From: Erwinia sp050410775
GTDB taxonomy: Bacteria > Pseudomonadota > Gammaproteobacteria > Enterobacterales > Enterobacteriaceae
Assembly (NCBI RefSeq): GCF_050410775.1
Contig: NZ_CP191229.1
DNA: 64,000 bases
Direction: 5' to 3' (one strand)
A model generated the notes under the pieces. The model saw only the letters and a list, made by a program, of their open reading frames with translations, was not told the DNA's origin and ran no database searches. This document shows positions 60,677 to 64,000 of this stretch, piece after piece (the first letter of the stretch is position 1; every line of letters starts with the position of its first letter). Made by a program: the position numbers and the translations under genes.

Positions 60677-61831
60677 ATGAGCTGGCAGCAACGGATTGAT
60701 CTGGCGCTCACCGCCCGCCGTGAGAGCGCGCAGTTCAGGCAGCGACGAATTAATCAGCAGGGCGGTGGGCGACAAATCAGGATTGAAGGGCGGGACTACC
60801 TCAATTTTGCCGCGAATGATTATCTTGGACTGAGTCAGGATCCCAGCATTATTGACGCGTGGCAGCGCGGTGCCGGTCGCTACGGCGTCGGCGCTGGCGG
60901 TTCCGGCCACGTCACCGGCTACCATCAGGCCCATGCGGCGCTGGAGGAGCGTCTTGCCCACTGGCTGGGATTTTCCCGCGCGCTGCTGTTTATTTCGGGA
61001 TTTGCGGCGAATCAGGCGATTATTGCGGCAATGATGGCGAAAAATGACGTCATTTACGCAGATAAACTCTCTCATGCCTCACTGCTGGAAGCGGCGGCGC
61101 TCAGTCCGGCGACCCTGCGACGCTTTGCGCATAATCAGCCGGATGCCCTCAGCAAGCTCTTTGCTAAACCCGCCGTGGGGGAGGCGCTGGTGGTGACGGA
61201 AGGTGTCTTCAGCATGGACGGCGACAGCGCGCCGCTGGCGGCGCTGCAGGACATTACCCGGCTGCACGGCGGCTGGCTGATGGTGGACGATGCGCATGGC
61301 GTAGGCATCGTCGGCGAAGAGGGGCGCGGCAGCTGCTGGCAGCAAAAGATCAGGCCAGAGCTGTTGGTGGTCACCTTCGGCAAAGCGTTCGGCGTCAGCG
61401 GCGCGGCGGTACTCTGCCAGAACGATACGGCGGATTATCTGTTGCAGTTTGCCCGCCATCTGGTCTACAGCACGGCGATGCCGCCCGCTCAGGCTTACGC
61501 GCTGGACGCCGCGCTCAGCCGCATCCGGGAGGTTGACGATTTGCGCGAGCGGCTACAGAAAAATATCCGGCATTTCCGGCAGGGCGCGCGGGAAAGAGGG
61601 CTGGCGCTCTCACCCTCCGCAACCGCTATTCAGCCACTGATTGTGGGGGACGAGCGTCGGGCGCTGACGCTGGCGGACGCGCTGCGACAGCAGGGGTGCT
61701 GGGTAACGGCTATCCGCCCGCCCACCGTACCGCCAGGTACGGCCCGGCTGCGCATCACGCTTAGCGCGGCGCATCAGGCGGAAGATATACAACGACTGCT
61801 GGAGGTATTGCATGTCGCAGGAGGTCAATAA
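60677..61831 (+). CDS. bioF: 8-amino-7-oxononanoate synthase
   Basis: PLP enzyme that condenses pimeloyl-[ACP] with alanine. 384 residues, the E. coli length. FAANDYLGLSQDP, GVGAGGSGHVTGYHQAH, DDAHGVGIVGEEGRG and the PLP lysine in TFGKAFGVSGAAVL are present. It starts on the base after the bioB stop and overlaps bioC by 20 bp, so the whole operon is coupled. Confidence 0.97.
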   Translation: MSWQQRIDLALTARRESAQFRQRRINQQGGGRQIRIEGRDYLNFAANDYLGLSQDPSIIDAWQRGAGRYGVGAGGSGHVTGYHQAHAALEERLAHWLGFSRALLFISGFAANQAIIAAMMAKNDVIYADKLSHASLLEAAALSPATLRRFAHNQPDALSKLFAKPAVGEALVVTEGVFSMDGDSAPLAALQDITRLHGGWLMVDDAHGVGIVGEEGRGSCWQQKIRPELLVVTFGKAFGVSGAAVLCQNDTADYLLQFARHLVYSTAMPPAQAYALDAALSRIREVDDLRERLQKNIRHFRQGARERGLALSPSATAIQPLIVGDERRALTLADALRQQGCWVTAIRPPTVPPGTARLRITLSAAHQAEDIQRLLEVLHVAGGQ

Positions 61832-62570
61832 GGAAGCGGTCGCTCAGGCTTTTGGCCGTGCGGCGCGGCATTACAACCAGCACGCTGAACTCCAGCGGCT
61901 GAGCGGCGAGGGGCTGGCGGCGCTCGCCCGCCGGAAGCAGGGAATGCGCGTGCTGGACGCCGGCTGCGGCACGGGCTGGTTCAGCCGCCGCTGGCGTGAG
62001 GCGGGCAATCACGTCACCGCGCTGGATTTGTCGGCGGAAATGCTGCAGCAGGCAGAGCGCGCGCAGGCGGCGGACCTCTACCGCCAGGGCGATATTGAGG
62101 CGCTGCCCTTTACCGACCCGGCGTTCGATCTTTGCTGGAGTAATCTGGCAGTGCAGTGGTGTGGCGATCTGCGGCGTGTGCTGACTGGCTTTCAGCAAGT
62201 CATTCGTCCTGGGGGCCAGGTACTTTTCTCAACGGTCGCCGATGGCTCGCTGCATGAACTGAGTACCGCCTGGCAAAAGTGTGGTCTGGCCGCGCCGGTA
62301 AACGCGTTCTTAACGCCGGAAGAGATTGCCGCTGCGGGAGAGGGGCTGGCACTGAGGCTCCAGCCGCACAGCATCACCATGGCGTTCCCCGACGTACTCA
62401 GCCTGCTTCGCTCTTTGAAAGGGATTGGAGCTACCCATTTACACCAGGGGCGCAGCGGCGGTCTGCTGACCCGCGCTCGTCTGCAACAGCTTGAACGTGA
62501 GTGGCCGCAGGACCGGCGTGGTTACCTGCTCAGCTATCATCTGATTTATGGAGTGATTCACCGTGACTGA
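61812..62570 (+). CDS. bioC: Malonyl-ACP O-methyltransferase BioC
   Basis: SAM-dependent methyltransferase that masks malonyl-ACP so that fatty-acid enzymes can build the pimeloyl chain. 252 residues (E. coli 251). SAM motif VLDAGCGTGWFSRRWRE near 44, ALDLSAEMLQQA, and LCWSNLAVQWCGDLRRVL; C-terminal RSLKGIGATHLHQGR. Overlaps bioF (20 bp) and bioD (8 bp). Confidence 0.96.
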   Translation: MSQEVNKEAVAQAFGRAARHYNQHAELQRLSGEGLAALARRKQGMRVLDAGCGTGWFSRRWREAGNHVTALDLSAEMLQQAERAQAADLYRQGDIEALPFTDPAFDLCWSNLAVQWCGDLRRVLTGFQQVIRPGGQVLFSTVADGSLHELSTAWQKCGLAAPVNAFLTPEEIAAAGEGLALRLQPHSITMAFPDVLSLLRSLKGIGATHLHQGRSGGLLTRARLQQLEREWPQDRRGYLLSYHLIYGVIHRD

Positions 62571-63237
62571 ACGCTGGTTTATTACCGGAACCGATACGGA
62601 AACGGGCAAAACGGTCGCCAGTACCGCGCTGCTTCAGGCGGCGAAGCTGGCAGGATGGCGCAGCGTAGGGTACAAACCGGTCGCCTCAGGCTGTGAGCTG
62701 ACGCCGGAAGGCGTGCGGAACAGCGATGCGCTGGCCTTGCAAAAATACTCTGCGCTGGCGCTGCCCTATGACAGCATTAACCCGCTGGCCTTTATTGAAC
62801 CGACGTCGCCCCATATTGTCAGCGCGGAGGAGGGCCGGCCCATCACGTTTCAGCAGCTTTCAGCTGGCCTTCAGGCGCTGACGCAGCAGGCAGACTGGGT
62901 GCTGACCGAAGGCGCGGGCGGCTGGTTTACTCCGCTGTCAGCCAGTACGACCTTCGCGGACTGGGTAGAGCTGGAACAGCTGCCGGTGGTGCTGGTCGTC
63001 GGCATCAAGCTGGGCTGTATCAATCACGCCATGCTAACCGCGCAGGCGATAGCCGCGAGCGGCCTGAGGCTGGCGGGCTGGATCGCCAATGATATCCAGC
63101 CGCCGGGAAAACGGCACAGAGAGTACCTCGATACGCTCCGGCAGCGGCTGCCCGCGCCGCAACTCGGCGAAATCCCCTTTTTAACGGAGGCCGCCGCGTT
63201 CGGTAATCTCGGGCAGTATGTGACGCTGCCCACCTGA
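62563..63237 (+). CDS. bioD: ATP-dependent dethiobiotin synthetase
   Basis: Closes the ureido ring of dethiobiotin from diaminopelargonate, CO2 and ATP. 224 residues (E. coli BioD1 225). P-loop GTDTETGKTVAS at residues 8-19, YKPVASGC near 37, TEGAGGWFTPL near 115. Last gene of bioBFCD; a terminator lies 12 bp downstream. Start overlaps bioC. Confidence 0.96.
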   Translation: MTERWFITGTDTETGKTVASTALLQAAKLAGWRSVGYKPVASGCELTPEGVRNSDALALQKYSALALPYDSINPLAFIEPTSPHIVSAEEGRPITFQQLSAGLQALTQQADWVLTEGAGGWFTPLSASTTFADWVELEQLPVVLVVGIKLGCINHAMLTAQAIAASGLRLAGWIANDIQPPGKRHREYLDTLRQRLPAPQLGEIPFLTEAAAFGNLGQYVTLPT

Positions 63238-63249
63238 CTTTTATCATCT

Positions 63250-63282
63250 GCCGGAGCAGCCTGCGCACGCTCCGGCCTTTTC
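63250..63282 (+). terminator. Terminator after bioD
   Basis: GCCGGAGC (63250-63257) and GCTCCGGC (63269-63276) with an 11-nt loop, followed by CTTTTCTT. Separates bioD from the minus-strand ABC ATPase. Confidence 0.8.
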
Positions 63283-63283
63283 T

Positions 63284-64000
63284 TCACACCCTGAGCCAGG
63301 TATTCACCATACTCTCATCCAGCTGTGCCACCTCACCATGAGCAACATTACGTCCGCGATGCAGCAGTAGAAAGTAATCAGCCACTTTGCGAATAAACGA
63401 GAGGCGCTGTTCAAGTAGCAGGATCGTCAGACCAAAATCGTGGTTCAGAATATGGATCAGGTTTCCCGTCTCCTCCTCCAGCCACGGCGACATCCCTTCG
63501 GTCGGCTCATCCAGGATTAGCAGCTTGGGCTGCAGCACCAGCGCCCGGGCCAGCGCAAGCTGCTGCTGCTGCTCTGGCGGCAGTTCGCCGCTGCGCTGGT
63601 GCCGCAGGGAATAGAGCATGGGAAAGAGCGCATAGACGGAGGGCGGTATGGCCGGGTGGCGATCCTCGCCTGCGCCCGCGAGCAACGCAATATGCAGATT
63701 ATCCTCGACGCTGAGCTGTGAAAAAATATGCCCCCGCTGCGGCACATAGCCAATCCCCAGCGCCGCCCGCCGTTCTACCGGCTGCAACAGCAGATTCTGC
63801 GGCGGCAGATTCGCTTCCTGCCAGATCATGGTGCCGCTGTTAACCGGCAAGTGGCCCATGATGCAGTTAACCAGGGTGGTCTTGCCCATACCGGCCTGGC
63901 CCAGCACGCCGGTGCAGGTGCCGGGCGGCAGATCCAGATCCACATCCCAGAGAATATGATTTTGCCCGTAGAATTGATTTACCGAACGTAAGCTGAGCAT
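63284..64000 (-). CDS. Branched-chain/urea-type ABC ATPase, UrtE-like
   Basis: LivF/UrtE-class ATPase, 238 residues ending at the window edge; the first visible codon is ATG at 64000, so it may be complete. Walker A GQAGMGKTTL near 33 and Walker B LLILDEPTEGMSP near 158 fit UrtE, as does NQFYGQNHIL at the start. The ABC signature, normally LSGGQ, reads LPPEQQQQLALARAL, losing both glycines. Best guess is the last gene of a urea transporter cluster (urtABCDE) lying beyond the window. The altered signature makes full activity uncertain. Confidence 0.75.
   Translation of the reverse strand: MLSLRSVNQFYGQNHILWDVDLDLPPGTCTGVLGQAGMGKTTLVNCIMGHLPVNSGTMIWQEANLPPQNLLLQPVERRAALGIGYVPQRGHIFSQLSVEDNLHIALLAGAGEDRHPAIPPSVYALFPMLYSLRHQRSGELPPEQQQQLALARALVLQPKLLILDEPTEGMSPWLEEETGNLIHILNHDFGLTILLLEQRLSFIRKVADYFLLLHRGRNVAHGEVAQLDESMVNTWLRV

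Overview
This window is a chromosomal segment of a gammaproteobacterium of the order Enterobacterales, most likely Erwiniaceae (Pantoea, Erwinia, Mixta or a relative). The gene order follows the Escherichia coli nei-gltA-sdh-suc-cyd-tol-lys-nadA-zitB-aroG-gpmA-gal-mod-pgl-bio backbone. It departs from it at several points: pxp genes joined to DUF969/DUF979 and pcp, no abrB between nei and gltA, no galE in the gal cluster, an Ada-AlkA fusion beside ogt, a BvgS/EvgS-like two-component pair before zitB, and a urea-type ABC ATPase after bioD. Species assignment is inference from synteny and remembered protein similarity only.

Layout. Bases 1-7873 hold the 3' part of phrB, ybgI, a 5-oxoproline (pyroglutamate) operon (pxpB-pxpC-pxpA-DUF969-DUF979-pcp) and nei. 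A nested-palindrome repeat (about 7956-8168) separates nei from gltA (minus strand). A 620-bp divergent control region leads to the TCA operon sdhCDAB-sucABCD (10089-19777), closed by a strong terminator. Bases 19821-23715 form a variable site: a binding-protein-dependent ABC transporter (ATPase, periplasmic protein, permease) behind an excellent Zur-like operator, then an AT-rich cydA control region. cydABX-ybgE and ybgC-tolQRAB-pal-cpoB follow.

After cpoB come four identical tRNA-Lys(UUU) genes and one interrupted tRNA remnant (32920-33477). Next are the divergent alkylation-repair genes ada-alkA (minus) and ogt (plus), then nadA-pnuC with a NadR box. A minus-strand group holds a LuxR-type regulator, a hybrid sensor kinase and zitB with overlapping genes, and ybgS. 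aroG, gpmA and galTKM follow. The gal cluster carries two GalR-type operators, both upstream of the probable promoter. The molybdate genes modF-modE, acrZ and modABC (with a ModE box), ybhA and pgl come next. A minus-strand carbonyl-metabolism-like group (curA, a DJ-1/PfpI protein, ybhB) precedes the biotin genes: bioA divergent from bioBFCD across a BirA operator. The window ends in a UrtE-like ABC ATPase on the minus strand.

How the parts work together. Central respiration dominates: citrate synthase, succinate dehydrogenase, 2-oxoglutarate dehydrogenase, succinyl-CoA synthetase and cytochrome bd oxidase are adjacent. Envelope integrity (Tol-Pal), cofactor supply (NAD, molybdate, biotin), metal handling (ZitB and the Zur-like transporter) and DNA repair (PhrB, Nei, Ada-AlkA, Ogt) fill the rest. 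No phage, IS element, CRISPR array or plasmid feature was seen. The most novel items are the Zur-like ABC transporter, the DUF969/DUF979 pair in the pyroglutamate operon, the rearranged gal operators, the regulator-kinase-zitB overlap, and the repeats at 7956-8168 and 33276-33375.
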